Shown here in pieces: positions 23,232 to 30,526 of a DNA stretch of 37,678 nt (the stretch's first letter is position 1; every line of letters starts with the position of its first letter). Both the position numbers and the translations under genes were made by a program. The stretch is from a virus, in IMG/VR virus record IMGVR_UViG_3300030099_002710, positions 1-37,678 of that record; one strand, given 5' to 3'. Under the pieces are notes generated by a model that was not told the DNA's origin, ran no database searches, and was given only the letters and a program-made list of their open reading frames with translations.

Positions 23232-23702
23232 ATGAGTAAAGATAAGAGTAAATCAGGAAACAAAGTAGCTAACATATCAGGGCTTACTCCTAAGCAGGAG
23301 AAGTTTTGTCAGGGTGTCATCTCAGGTAAGACCGCAAGTGAATCATACAGAGATGCTTACAGCGTAGAGAATATGAAAGACAGTAGCATATGGACAGAGG
23401 CTAGTAAGTTAATGAGCAACCCTAAGGTCTCCCATAGGATACAGCAAGGGATTAAGCGTAAAAACGATTATGCAGTTACTTCAGCTATCTCTCTCAGACA
23501 GTTCATTATGGAACGGCTACAAGCAGAAGCTACTGATACAAACAACAACGAATCAGCAAGAATCAGGAGTTTGGAACTTTTAGGAAAGGTTTCAGAGGTG
23601 GCACTATTCACAGAGAGAGTAGAAAGTATCACCAATGATAAGACGAGTGATGAGATCAGGATTGAGTTAGAACAAAAGATACAGCAAATGTTTGGCAACT
23701 AA
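23232..23702 (+). CDS. terS: Terminase small subunit
   Basis: The 156-aa protein has the Terminase_2-type N-terminus LTPKQEKFCQGVISGKTASE followed by a SYRDAY helix, a helix-turn-helix used to recognise packaging DNA, then helices for ring formation and an acidic C-terminal EIRIELEQKIQQMFGN. It would select the genome end and regulate the large subunit. It is the first late gene, preceded by a promoter with an operator-like palindrome and by the dispersed leader. No Shine-Dalgarno sequence is evident. Near-identical 16-bp repeats flank the gene. Confidence 0.88.
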   Translation: MSKDKSKSGNKVANISGLTPKQEKFCQGVISGKTASESYRDAYSVENMKDSSIWTEASKLMSNPKVSHRIQQGIKRKNDYAVTSAISLRQFIMERLQAEATDTNNNESARIRSLELLGKVSEVALFTERVESITNDKTSDEIRIELEQKIQQMFGN

Positions 23703-23719
23703 AGTAAGCACTCACTATC
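23703..23719 (+). repeat. Direct repeat flanking the small-terminase gene, right copy
   Basis: AGTAAGCACTCACTATC begins on the base after the stop codon. One mismatch in 16 to the copy at 23171. Confidence 0.55.
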
Positions 23720-23727
23720 ACGCAAAA

Positions 23728-23763
23728 CCCCATTAATATAACCCCACTCCCCCCCAACCCCCC
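23728..23763 (-). other. G-run tract on the minus strand, potential G-quadruplex
   Basis: The plus strand has C4, C4, C7 and C6 runs (23728-23731, 23742-23745, 23749-23755, 23758-23763); the minus strand therefore reads G6-TT-G7-AGT-G4-N10-G4. In an AT-rich genome this is conspicuous. It lies just after the small-terminase gene and its right direct repeat. It might stall polymerases or mark a packaging region. Confidence 0.5.
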
Positions 23764-23829
23764 AATATTATTTTTTGTCTGACTGTAGGGTACATACTAT
23801 TTTGCACATATAATTTCATAATTTTCATA

Positions 23830-23846
23830 GGGGCACCCCCTTTTTT
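23830..23846 (+). terminator. Weak terminator-like GGGG-CA-CCCC with T run
   Basis: GGGG/CCCC is followed by six T and later TTT runs. The loop of two bases forces opening of the last pair, leaving a 3-bp stem, so termination would be weak. Position after the small-terminase gene is sensible. Confidence 0.35.
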
Positions 23847-23866
23847 CTTTTTCGACCAACTTAGGA

Positions 23867-23896
23867 TTGGCTTTTTTTTTAGAATGTTCGTATAAT
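23867..23896 (+). promoter_or_regulatory. Promoter of the LexA-like gene
   Basis: TTGGCT (23867-23872) and a perfect TATAAT (23891-23896) are separated by 18 bp. Transcription would start near 23903, giving a 29-nt leader. The -10 lies wholly inside the LexA-type box. Confidence 0.65.
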
Positions 23897-23900
23897 GTTC
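23886..23900 (+). promoter_or_regulatory. LexA (SOS) box of the alphaproteobacterial type, GTTC-N7-GTTC
   Basis: GTTC (23886-23889), seven bases GTATAAT, GTTC (23897-23900). GTTC-N7-GTTC is the established LexA site in alphaproteobacteria. The larger unit AATGTTCGT repeats exactly at 23883-23891 and 23894-23902, an 11-bp period or one helical turn. Bound LexA would cover the -10. By composition about 0.5 exact matches are expected by chance in the whole window, so position is the stronger evidence. Confidence 0.65.
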
Positions 23901-23931
23901 GTGGGTCCCATACACCCCATACATATATACT

Positions 23932-24186
23932 ATGACAAACAAACAATTAAAGTTATTAGAAGCGATAGAAGCATACTGGGAAGAATTTAATTGTGGACCA
24001 TCACTAGATGCTTTAGCTTATACGCTAGGCATATCATCTAAGAGCACAGTACACGCTATGTTAAAGAGATTAGAAGATAATGGGTGGGTTACTATGCAAC
24101 CTAATAAGTGGCGTACTGTGATGAGCACAAGAAAAAGTCCTTTTAAAAAATTTGACTCAGGTATTGACGAACAAGTGAAGATGTGA
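23932..24186 (+). CDS. LexA-type winged-helix DNA-binding protein without peptidase domain
   Basis: The 84-aa protein resembles the LexA N-terminal domain: TNKQLKLLEAIEAYWEE, a GPSLDALAYTLGISSKSTV recognition helix-turn-helix, and MLKRLEDNGWVTMQPNKWR for the wing. Full LexA (~200 aa) adds a Ser/Lys self-cleaving domain; that is absent, so this protein cannot be inactivated by RecA-driven autocleavage. It might act as a constitutive repressor or competitor for LexA sites, or as a phage switch protein. A LexA box lies over its promoter, so autoregulation or host SOS control is plausible. It lies between the two terminase genes and just before a CTAG palindrome array. No clear ribosome site. Confidence 0.82.
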   Translation: MTNKQLKLLEAIEAYWEEFNCGPSLDALAYTLGISSKSTVHAMLKRLEDNGWVTMQPNKWRTVMSTRKSPFKKFDSGIDEQVKM

Positions 24187-24224
24187 AATTATGCACATAA
24201 TAGGGAGAGCTATCGGCAGATCAA

Positions 24225-24296
24225 CTAGTATTATACTAGCTAGTTTAAAACTAAGTTTTAATTTATATAGTTTAATACTATCTAGTTTAATACTAG
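24225..24296. repeat. CTAG palindrome array upstream of the large terminase
   Basis: The 119-bp gap before the large-terminase gene contains CTAGTA-TTA-TACTAG (24225-24239, perfect), TAGTTT-A-AAACTA (24241-24253), and two exact 13-mers TAGTTTAATACTA at 24268-24280 and 24283-24295, the same 13-mer as before the primase gene. Each extended copy is CTAGT-TTAAT-ACTAG-like. Likely regulatory sites for a dimeric protein; both arrays end within 25 bp of a start codon. Confidence 0.75.
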
Positions 24297-24305
24297 GAAA
24301 AGTTT

Positions 24306-25865
24306 GTGGCACTTTGTCTGGTCATACATACTCCTTACACACATGTATATTACTCAACAGAAGATGAGGTGCCACCATTGTTTGATTTAAGCAAACTAAG
24401 TCAATTACCCATAGAACAACAAAAGATGCTCTTAGAGCTTCTCTCAGAGTATGAGAGGGCTAAGATTAAAGAAGGTTGTAGAGATAGCTTTCTATCTTTT
24501 GTAAAAGAAATGTGGGTGGCTTTTATTGAAGGACATCATCACACTATTATGTCTGATGCTTTTAATAGAGTTAAAGAGGGTAAGTTAAAGCGTTTGATTA
24601 TTAACATGCCCCCTCGTCATACAAAGTCTGAGTTTGCATCTTATTTATTACCTGCATGGTTTCTAGGATGTTTTCCTGAGAAGAAGATCATTCAGGTTGC
24701 TCACACCGCAGAATTAGCTGTGGGTTTTGGTCGTAAGGTTAGAAACCTTGTCGGCTCAGAAGACTATAAAAAAGTTTTTACAGATGTAGGATTACAATCT
24801 GATTCTAAAGCAGCAGGTCGCTGGAATACCAATAAGGGCGGAGAATACTTTGCGATTGGTGTAGGCGGTGCTGTAACCGGTAAAGGTGCGGACTTGTTAA
24901 TCATAGATGATCCACACTCTGAACAAGAGGGACAAAGCAACGATCCCTCTGTCTTTGATAAGGTCTATGAATATTATACCTCTGGACCAAGACAGCGTTT
25001 ACAGCCGGGTGGTGCGATTATTATCGTAATGACAAGGTGGCATAAACGAGATTTAACAGGACAAATACTTAAAGCCTCTGCACAAAGAGATGGTTCTGAT
25101 GAATGGGAAGTTATAGAGTTCCCTGCTATCTTGCCCTCAGGTAGAAGTTTGTGGCAAGAGTTTTGGGATATTAAAGAATTAGAAAAGCTAAGAGCAGAAC
25201 TGCCTTTAGCTAAATGGTCTGCTCAATATCAACAGAACCCTACCGCAGAAGAATCAGCTATCATTAAAAGAGAATGGTGGCGTGTTTGGGAACAAGATTA
25301 TCCACCACAATGCGATTTTATTATACAGTCATGGGATACTGCGTTTTTAAAAACACAGCGTTCTGACTTTTCAGCTTGTACAACATGGGGTGTTTTTTAT
25401 CAACCTGATGATCATGGAGTTACACAACCACAAGTAATTTTATTAGATGCTTACAAAGAAAGGCTTGAGTTTCCTGATTTAAAAAAACGAGCTTTTGAAA
25501 TGTATCAAGAGTGGCAACCTGAAGCGTTTATTGTAGAAGCTAAAGCAGCAGGTATGCCTTTAATATTTGAACTAAGACAAATGGGAATACCAGTTTCAGA
25601 ATATACCCCTAGTCGTGGAAACGATAAAATAGCTAGGGTTAATGCGGTTGCAGATTTATTTGCATCCGGAATCGTATGGGCTCCAGAAAGGAAGTTTGCA
25701 GAAGAAGTAATTGAAGAATTTGCTTCTTTTCCATCTGGGGACCATGACGATTTAGTAGATTCATCTACACAAGCGTTGATAAGATTTAGACAAGGTGGTT
25801 TTATTGGTTTAGAATCAGACGAACCAGAAGAAGACTTACCCCCCAGAGAAGCAAATTATTATTAG
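24306..25865 (+). CDS. terL: Terminase large subunit
   Basis: An ATPase plus nuclease in 519 aa. The ATPase has an atypical Walker A PPRHTKSE near 102-109 and Walker B LLIIDDP near 199. The RNase H-like nuclease has SWDTAF near 343 (Asp), FIVEAKAAG near 413 (Glu) and GDHDDLVD near 478 (Asp pair). It drives DNA into the prohead and cuts it. The frame opens with GTG at 24306, preceded by TAGGAAAAG. The first ~20 codons look unlike terminase and contain CATACATACTCCT, the reverse of the leftward gene leader; a later start (for example the GTG near 24370) is possible. Terminase_6-like overall. Confidence 0.93.
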   Translation: MALCLVIHTPYTHVYYSTEDEVPPLFDLSKLSQLPIEQQKMLLELLSEYERAKIKEGCRDSFLSFVKEMWVAFIEGHHHTIMSDAFNRVKEGKLKRLIINMPPRHTKSEFASYLLPAWFLGCFPEKKIIQVAHTAELAVGFGRKVRNLVGSEDYKKVFTDVGLQSDSKAAGRWNTNKGGEYFAIGVGGAVTGKGADLLIIDDPHSEQEGQSNDPSVFDKVYEYYTSGPRQRLQPGGAIIIVMTRWHKRDLTGQILKASAQRDGSDEWEVIEFPAILPSGRSLWQEFWDIKELEKLRAELPLAKWSAQYQQNPTAEESAIIKREWWRVWEQDYPPQCDFIIQSWDTAFLKTQRSDFSACTTWGVFYQPDDHGVTQPQVILLDAYKERLEFPDLKKRAFEMYQEWQPEAFIVEAKAAGMPLIFELRQMGIPVSEYTPSRGNDKIARVNAVADLFASGIVWAPERKFAEEVIEEFASFPSGDHDDLVDSSTQALIRFRQGGFIGLESDEPEEDLPPREANYY

Positions 25866-25873
25866 GAGATTGA

Positions 25874-28309
25874 ATGGCAGAAAAACCATTAAAAACCCCA
25901 GACAAGATAGTTAAAGATTCTCCTTTAGAAGTTTTAGTAACTAACCCTGATGAGGTCGCAGTATTGACCGAAGACGGGGGAATGATTATAGATTTTGAAG
26001 AAGGTGCTGAACTTGGCACTCCAAACTTTGACGACAACATAGCAGAGTTCATGGAAGATGGTGAACTAGAAGTATTAGCATCAGAGCTAATACAGTATTT
26101 TAATTCTGATAAAGAATCACGCAAAGATTGGGAACAAACTTATACTAAAGGCTTAGACCAGCTAGGATTAAAGATAGAAGAAAGAACTTTGCCTTGGCAG
26201 GGTGCTTGTGGTGTATTTCATCCTTTACTCACAGAGTCTGTTGTTAGATTTCAAGCTGAGACTATTACAGAAATATTTCCAGCTAAAGGTCCTGTTGATG
26301 TAAGAATTGTTGGTGAAATAGATCAAGCTAGTCAAGATCAGTCTGTTAGAGTTAAAGATTATTTAAACTATTTGCTCACAGAAAAAATGACAGAATATAG
26401 AACTGAAACAGAAAAACTGTTATTTAATTTACCACTGGCAGGTTCTGCATTTAGAAAAATTTATTATGATCCCATGCTGGATAGACCTGCAAGTATGTTT
26501 GTTCCAGCAGAAGATTTTGTTGTAAGTTATGGTGCATCTGATTTAACAACTTGTGATCGTGCTACACACATAATGAAGAAAAGCACCAATGATATTAAAA
26601 AATTACAGGTCATAGGTTTTTATAAAGATGTAGATTTACAAGAACCCTCAGATGATTTAACAAACATTCAGTCTAAATACAACGAACTAACAGGGGAAAG
26701 ACAAACTTACGAAAATGATAATCGCCACACCATATTAGAAATGATGGTTGATTTAGATTTAAAAGGTTTTGAAGATAGAAAAGATGGACAAGTAACAGGT
26801 ATTGCATTGCCTTATGTAATTACTTTAGATCATCAATCAAATAAAATATTAGCAATACGCAGAAATTTTATTGAAGATGATCCATTAAAAAAACGCAGAC
26901 AACACTTTGTTCATTATCAATACTTGCCCGGAATGGGATTTTATGGCTTTGGATTGGTTCACTTAATAGGTGGCATAGCTAAATCTGCTACAAGTTTATT
27001 AAGACAACTAGTAGATGCAGGAACACTATCTAACTTGCCGGGTGGTTTAAAATCAAGAGGTTTAAGAATTAAGGGCGATGATACTCCTATTATGCCCGGA
27101 GAGTTTCGTGATGTGGATGTGCCGGGTGGTGCAATTAAAGATAATATTACATTTCTCCCCTACAAGGAACCATCTACTACCTTATACTCCCTTTTACAAA
27201 ACATTGTAGAAGAAGGTAGAAGATTTGCTTCTTTAGCTGATATGAAAGTCTCTGACATGAATAATCAGGCTCCAGTCGGCACCACACTCGCATTATTAGA
27301 AAGATCATTAAAAGTTATTGGATCAGTGCAAAGCAGGATTCATAACTCTATGAAACATGAATTAAGAATATTATCTAAAATAATTTATGATTTTGGACCT
27401 ACAGAATATCCTTATAGTATAAAAGGTAAAGAGTTATTAAAAGAAGATTTTGATGGCAGAGTTGATGTAATACCGGTATCTGATCCTAATGCTTCTACTA
27501 AAGCACAAAAGATTATGCAGTATCAAGCTGCACTACAGTTATCACAACAAGCACCACAAATGTATAACATGGAAGAACTTCATAGACAGATGCTTGATGT
27601 ATTAGGTATTAGAGATGCAGATAAGATTGTTCCACTTGAAACTGAGATAGCACCTACTGATCCAGTATCAGAAAATATGAATTTATTAAATAGAAAACCT
27701 GTTAAAGCATTTATGTATCAGGATCACGAAGCACATATTAAAGTTCACATGGCTGCTATGAACGATCCTAAGATGAGAGAAATGGTAGGACAAAGCCCTA
27801 ATGCTAATGCTATCTTAGCTGCGTTTACAGAGCATGTAACAGAACACATAGCTTTTCAATATCGTAAAGAAATTGAAAAACAACTTGGTGCACCATTGCC
27901 ACCGCCTGATGAACCGCTACCAGAAGATATTGAACTGCGTTTATCAGAACTTGTATCTGAAGCTGCTGAAAGAGTTTTAGCTTCAAGTCAAGCAGATGAA
28001 AGACAAGAAGAAATTAGAGAGCAACTAGAAGACCCTGTAATACAGCAAAGAGAAAGAGAGTTAGACATTAGACAAGCTGAAGTCCAAAGAAAAATGAAAG
28101 CTGATGCAGAGAGAATTGCTCTTGATTTAGAAAAAGCTAAAGCAACCACTGAAGTTGAAAAAGAAAGGATAGCTTCACAAGAACGCATAGCTGGTGCTAA
28201 CATAGGATTAAAAGCTGCTACAGAAAGTAAAAAAATATCTAGCAAAGAACAAATAGAAGGTGCTAAGATAGGCAAAGATATAGCAGAAACATTACTGGAT
28301 AACGAGTGA
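25874..28309 (+). CDS. Portal protein
   Basis: At 811 aa this is a large portal of the podovirus type. The core has ERTLPWQGACGVFHPLL, EDPLKKRRQHFVHYQYLPGMG-type segments split over residues 330-360, and a GFGLVHLIGGIAKSATSLLR helix, which I associate with marine phage portals. The C-terminal ~120 residues (RERELDIRQAEVQRKMKAD onward) form a long charged coiled coil, comparable in place to the P22 portal barrel. The portal forms the dodecameric DNA gate, holds the terminase during packaging and later the connector proteins. AGGAGATTGA precedes the ATG, nine bases after the terminase stop. Confidence 0.9.
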   Translation: MAEKPLKTPDKIVKDSPLEVLVTNPDEVAVLTEDGGMIIDFEEGAELGTPNFDDNIAEFMEDGELEVLASELIQYFNSDKESRKDWEQTYTKGLDQLGLKIEERTLPWQGACGVFHPLLTESVVRFQAETITEIFPAKGPVDVRIVGEIDQASQDQSVRVKDYLNYLLTEKMTEYRTETEKLLFNLPLAGSAFRKIYYDPMLDRPASMFVPAEDFVVSYGASDLTTCDRATHIMKKSTNDIKKLQVIGFYKDVDLQEPSDDLTNIQSKYNELTGERQTYENDNRHTILEMMVDLDLKGFEDRKDGQVTGIALPYVITLDHQSNKILAIRRNFIEDDPLKKRRQHFVHYQYLPGMGFYGFGLVHLIGGIAKSATSLLRQLVDAGTLSNLPGGLKSRGLRIKGDDTPIMPGEFRDVDVPGGAIKDNITFLPYKEPSTTLYSLLQNIVEEGRRFASLADMKVSDMNNQAPVGTTLALLERSLKVIGSVQSRIHNSMKHELRILSKIIYDFGPTEYPYSIKGKELLKEDFDGRVDVIPVSDPNASTKAQKIMQYQAALQLSQQAPQMYNMEELHRQMLDVLGIRDADKIVPLETEIAPTDPVSENMNLLNRKPVKAFMYQDHEAHIKVHMAAMNDPKMREMVGQSPNANAILAAFTEHVTEHIAFQYRKEIEKQLGAPLPPPDEPLPEDIELRLSELVSEAAERVLASSQADERQEEIREQLEDPVIQQRERELDIRQAEVQRKMKADAERIALDLEKAKATTEVEKERIASQERIAGANIGLKAATESKKISSKEQIEGAKIGKDIAETLLDNE

Positions 28310-28506
28310 GTGGATCAACTGAAAACATAGTAGAAGCTATACAGAAGAAGATTCGTGAGCATATGAATGAACATGCTGATCATTTATCCGGTGGTGGATG
28401 TAAAAATTTTGAGGAATACAGATATTTAACAGGTGTAATATCTGGACTTGCCTTAGTAGAAAGAGATATACTCGACCTATTACAAATAGTAGATCGTCAA
28501 CATTGA
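28306..28506 (+). CDS. Small hypothetical protein, 66 aa
   Basis: It begins with GTG overlapping the portal TGA (GTGA), indicating coupled translation. The protein is helical: ENIVEAIQKKIREHMNEHAD, a Gly-rich turn with one Cys, and LALVERDILDLLQIVDRQ. Small helical proteins often sit between portal and scaffold genes in marine phages; role unknown. Confidence 0.8.
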   Translation: MSGSTENIVEAIQKKIREHMNEHADHLSGGGCKNFEEYRYLTGVISGLALVERDILDLLQIVDRQH

Positions 28507-28515
28507 CGCAAGGAC

Positions 28516-28530
28516 CTAGACCTAATCTAG
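28516..28530. promoter_or_regulatory. CTAGA-CCTAA-TCTAG inverted repeat upstream of the GroES-like gene
   Basis: Five-base arms with a five-base spacer, the same geometry as CTAGT-TTAAT-ACTAG at 13637 and 24283. It lies between the small 66-aa gene and CAGGAG of the next gene. Possibly a third site of the same kind. Confidence 0.4.
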
Positions 28531-28545
28531 TGCACAGGAGAAAAT

Positions 28546-28935
28546 ATGACAAAACCTGCAAAAGATATTCAACCAAAAGAGGTTGAAGCAACAGACAAAG
28601 CTAAACAACTCCCTGTTCCGAAGGGATACAAAATTCTAATCGCATTACCTGAAATTGAAGAAGCTACCAAAGGTGGAATCATTAAGGCATCTGAAACTCG
28701 TAGAGTTGAAGAAGTTGGTTCTATCATAGGGTTTGTTTTGGAAATGGGTGATGATTGTTATAAAGATAAGAACAGATTTCCAAATGGTCCTTATTGTAAA
28801 AAGGGCGATTGGATTATTATGCGTTCTTATTCTGGCACTAGATTTATGGTGCATGGAAAAGAATTTCGTTTAATCAATGACGATAGTGTAGAAGCTGTTG
28901 TCCAAGACCCAAGAGGAATAGTAAAGGTAATTTAA
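28546..28935 (+). CDS. GroES-like co-chaperonin
   Basis: The 129-aa protein has a GroES-type beta barrel: PVPKGYKILIALPEIE, a mobile-loop-like KGGIIKASETRR, then VGSIIGFVLEMGDD, and KKGDWIIMRSYSGTRF with a terminal strand. GroES/gp31-like phage proteins cap host GroEL to fold the coat protein. Its position between portal and scaffold, upstream of the coat gene, fits that role. The mobile loop lacks the classical hydrophobic IVL triplet but has GGII. ACAGGAG precedes the ATG by six bases. Confidence 0.78.
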   Translation: MTKPAKDIQPKEVEATDKAKQLPVPKGYKILIALPEIEEATKGGIIKASETRRVEEVGSIIGFVLEMGDDCYKDKNRFPNGPYCKKGDWIIMRSYSGTRFMVHGKEFRLINDDSVEAVVQDPRGIVKVI

Positions 28936-28936
28936 T

Positions 28937-29992
28937 ATGTCTGAAAATAATACCGCAAATCAGGAAGTTGAACAGGTAGAACAACCTGTGCAAACTTCAA
29001 GAGAAGAAAAATTCTTTGGAGTAAAACATAAAATAGGTAAAGATAAAGATGCTCCTGAAGAAAACAATCCTGAACTTCAAGTAGAAGTCATTGATGATAG
29101 ACCACCTGAAGATCGTAAACCACCAAGGTCTGAAACTGCATCTGATGATGTAGAAGAAGAAATAGATGGGATTAACGAGAAAGTTCAGAAACGCATTGAT
29201 AAAATCAAGTATGAGTTTCACGAAGAAAGACGAGCAAAAGAAGCAGCCGAACGAGTAAGAGAGGAAGCTGTAGCTTATGCTACAAATGTTCAAAGTGAAA
29301 ATAAAAGACTATCAGCTTTAATTAATAAAGGTGAAGAAGCCTTGTTAGGACAAATCACAGCTAAGTCTAGTGCTGAGTTAGAACAAGCAAAAGCTGAGTT
29401 TAAAGATGCTTATGAAGCTGGTAATACAGATAAAATGCTAGAGGCAAATGAAAAAATTCTTGCAGCACAAGTTGATAAGAAATCTGCTTCTGATAAATTA
29501 GCTTATTATCAAAGACAACAGGAAGTTGCTCAACAACAGATACAGCAACCTGTTCAACAACCTCAGCAACCACAAGTGTTTATTGACCCTAGACAAACTA
29601 AATGGTTGCAAGAAAACACATGGTTTAATCATCCTGATTATGAAGAAGCCACTGGTTTTATCATGGGGTTACATAAAAAATTACTCATACAAGAAGGTGT
29701 TAATCCAAATTCTGATGAATACTATGATAGGATTAATAAAGGCAAAGAACAGATTTTTAAAATTTTAGAGAGCAAAGATAATGCTGTAGCTGCTGAACCT
29801 GAAGAAATTCAAGAAGAAGCAGAAACTGTGATCTCTAAAAAACCCTCGAATGTTGTAGCACCTGCAACAAGAAATAATGGTGCTATGCCTCGCAAAGTAC
29901 AGTTAACAGCAACCCAAGTGTCCCTCGCAAGGCGTTTGGGAATACCAATAGAAGAATACGCCAAACAACTCGCAAAAACGGAGAATAAATAA
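28937..29992 (+). CDS. Capsid scaffold protein (putative)
   Basis: A 351-aa, highly charged, low-complexity protein. The acidic N-terminus (about 1-90) leads to a long coiled coil (VQKRIDKIKYEFHEERRAKE through the QVDKKSASDKLAYYQRQQ region), a Gln/Pro run (QQPVQQPQQPQ), and a C-terminal basic helix with VSLARRLGIPIEEYAKQLA, typical of the coat-binding end of scaffolds. Its place two genes before the coat gene agrees. It starts one base after the GroES-like stop. Confidence 0.8.
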   Translation: MSENNTANQEVEQVEQPVQTSREEKFFGVKHKIGKDKDAPEENNPELQVEVIDDRPPEDRKPPRSETASDDVEEEIDGINEKVQKRIDKIKYEFHEERRAKEAAERVREEAVAYATNVQSENKRLSALINKGEEALLGQITAKSSAELEQAKAEFKDAYEAGNTDKMLEANEKILAAQVDKKSASDKLAYYQRQQEVAQQQIQQPVQQPQQPQVFIDPRQTKWLQENTWFNHPDYEEATGFIMGLHKKLLIQEGVNPNSDEYYDRINKGKEQIFKILESKDNAVAAEPEEIQEEAETVISKKPSNVVAPATRNNGAMPRKVQLTATQVSLARRLGIPIEEYAKQLAKTENK

Positions 29993-30474
29993 TGGCAGAT
30001 GAAAATAAAGTAAACGAAGAAGTTACTAGAGCAGCAAGAGAAACAGAATCCAGAGAGGCTTCTGCAAGACCCATAACATGGGAACCACAATCAAAACTAC
30101 CTAGCCCAACACCGCAAGACGGATGGGTGTTTAGATGGGTAGCAACTAGTGTTTTAGGTCAAGCTAATAACACTAATGTAAGTGCTAAATTTAGAGAGGG
30201 ATGGGAACCTGTGAAAGCAGAAGATCATCCTGAATTAAAATTAGTAACAGATGTGGATTCAGAGTGGGCTAAAAAAGGCAATTTAGAAGTAGGTGGTTTA
30301 TTACTTTGTAAAGCTCCAAAAGAGCTTATGGATCAAAGAGATGCTTACTACAGAAAAATGGCTGCGGAACAAATGGAAGCTGTTGATAACACTTATTTAA
30401 GTGAAAATGATCCTCGTATGCCTCTGTTAAAACCAGATCGCAAAAGTAGGACTACATTTGGTGGCTCTAAGTAA
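29992..30474 (+). CDS. Hypothetical virion protein, 160 aa
   Basis: TAATG couples it to the scaffold gene. After a charged N-terminus comes PQDGWVFRWVATSVLGQANN, KFREGWEPVKAEDHPEL and a helix KELMDQRDAYYRKMAAEQME, ending in a basic RKSRTTFGGSK. I recall similar proteins between scaffold and coat genes of marine phages; they may be minor head proteins. No enzyme motif. Confidence 0.8.
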   Translation: MADENKVNEEVTRAARETESREASARPITWEPQSKLPSPTPQDGWVFRWVATSVLGQANNTNVSAKFREGWEPVKAEDHPELKLVTDVDSEWAKKGNLEVGGLLLCKAPKELMDQRDAYYRKMAAEQMEAVDNTYLSENDPRMPLLKPDRKSRTTFGGSK

Positions 30475-30526
30475 TATTTAATTTTTGCTTGGGGCTGTTG
30501 TTACAACTCTTTATAGGAGAATATAA

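Noticed and set aside
28503-28528. TTGACG and TAATCT as a promoter for the GroES-like gene
   Set aside because: Spacer is only 14 bp and the -10 is poor.
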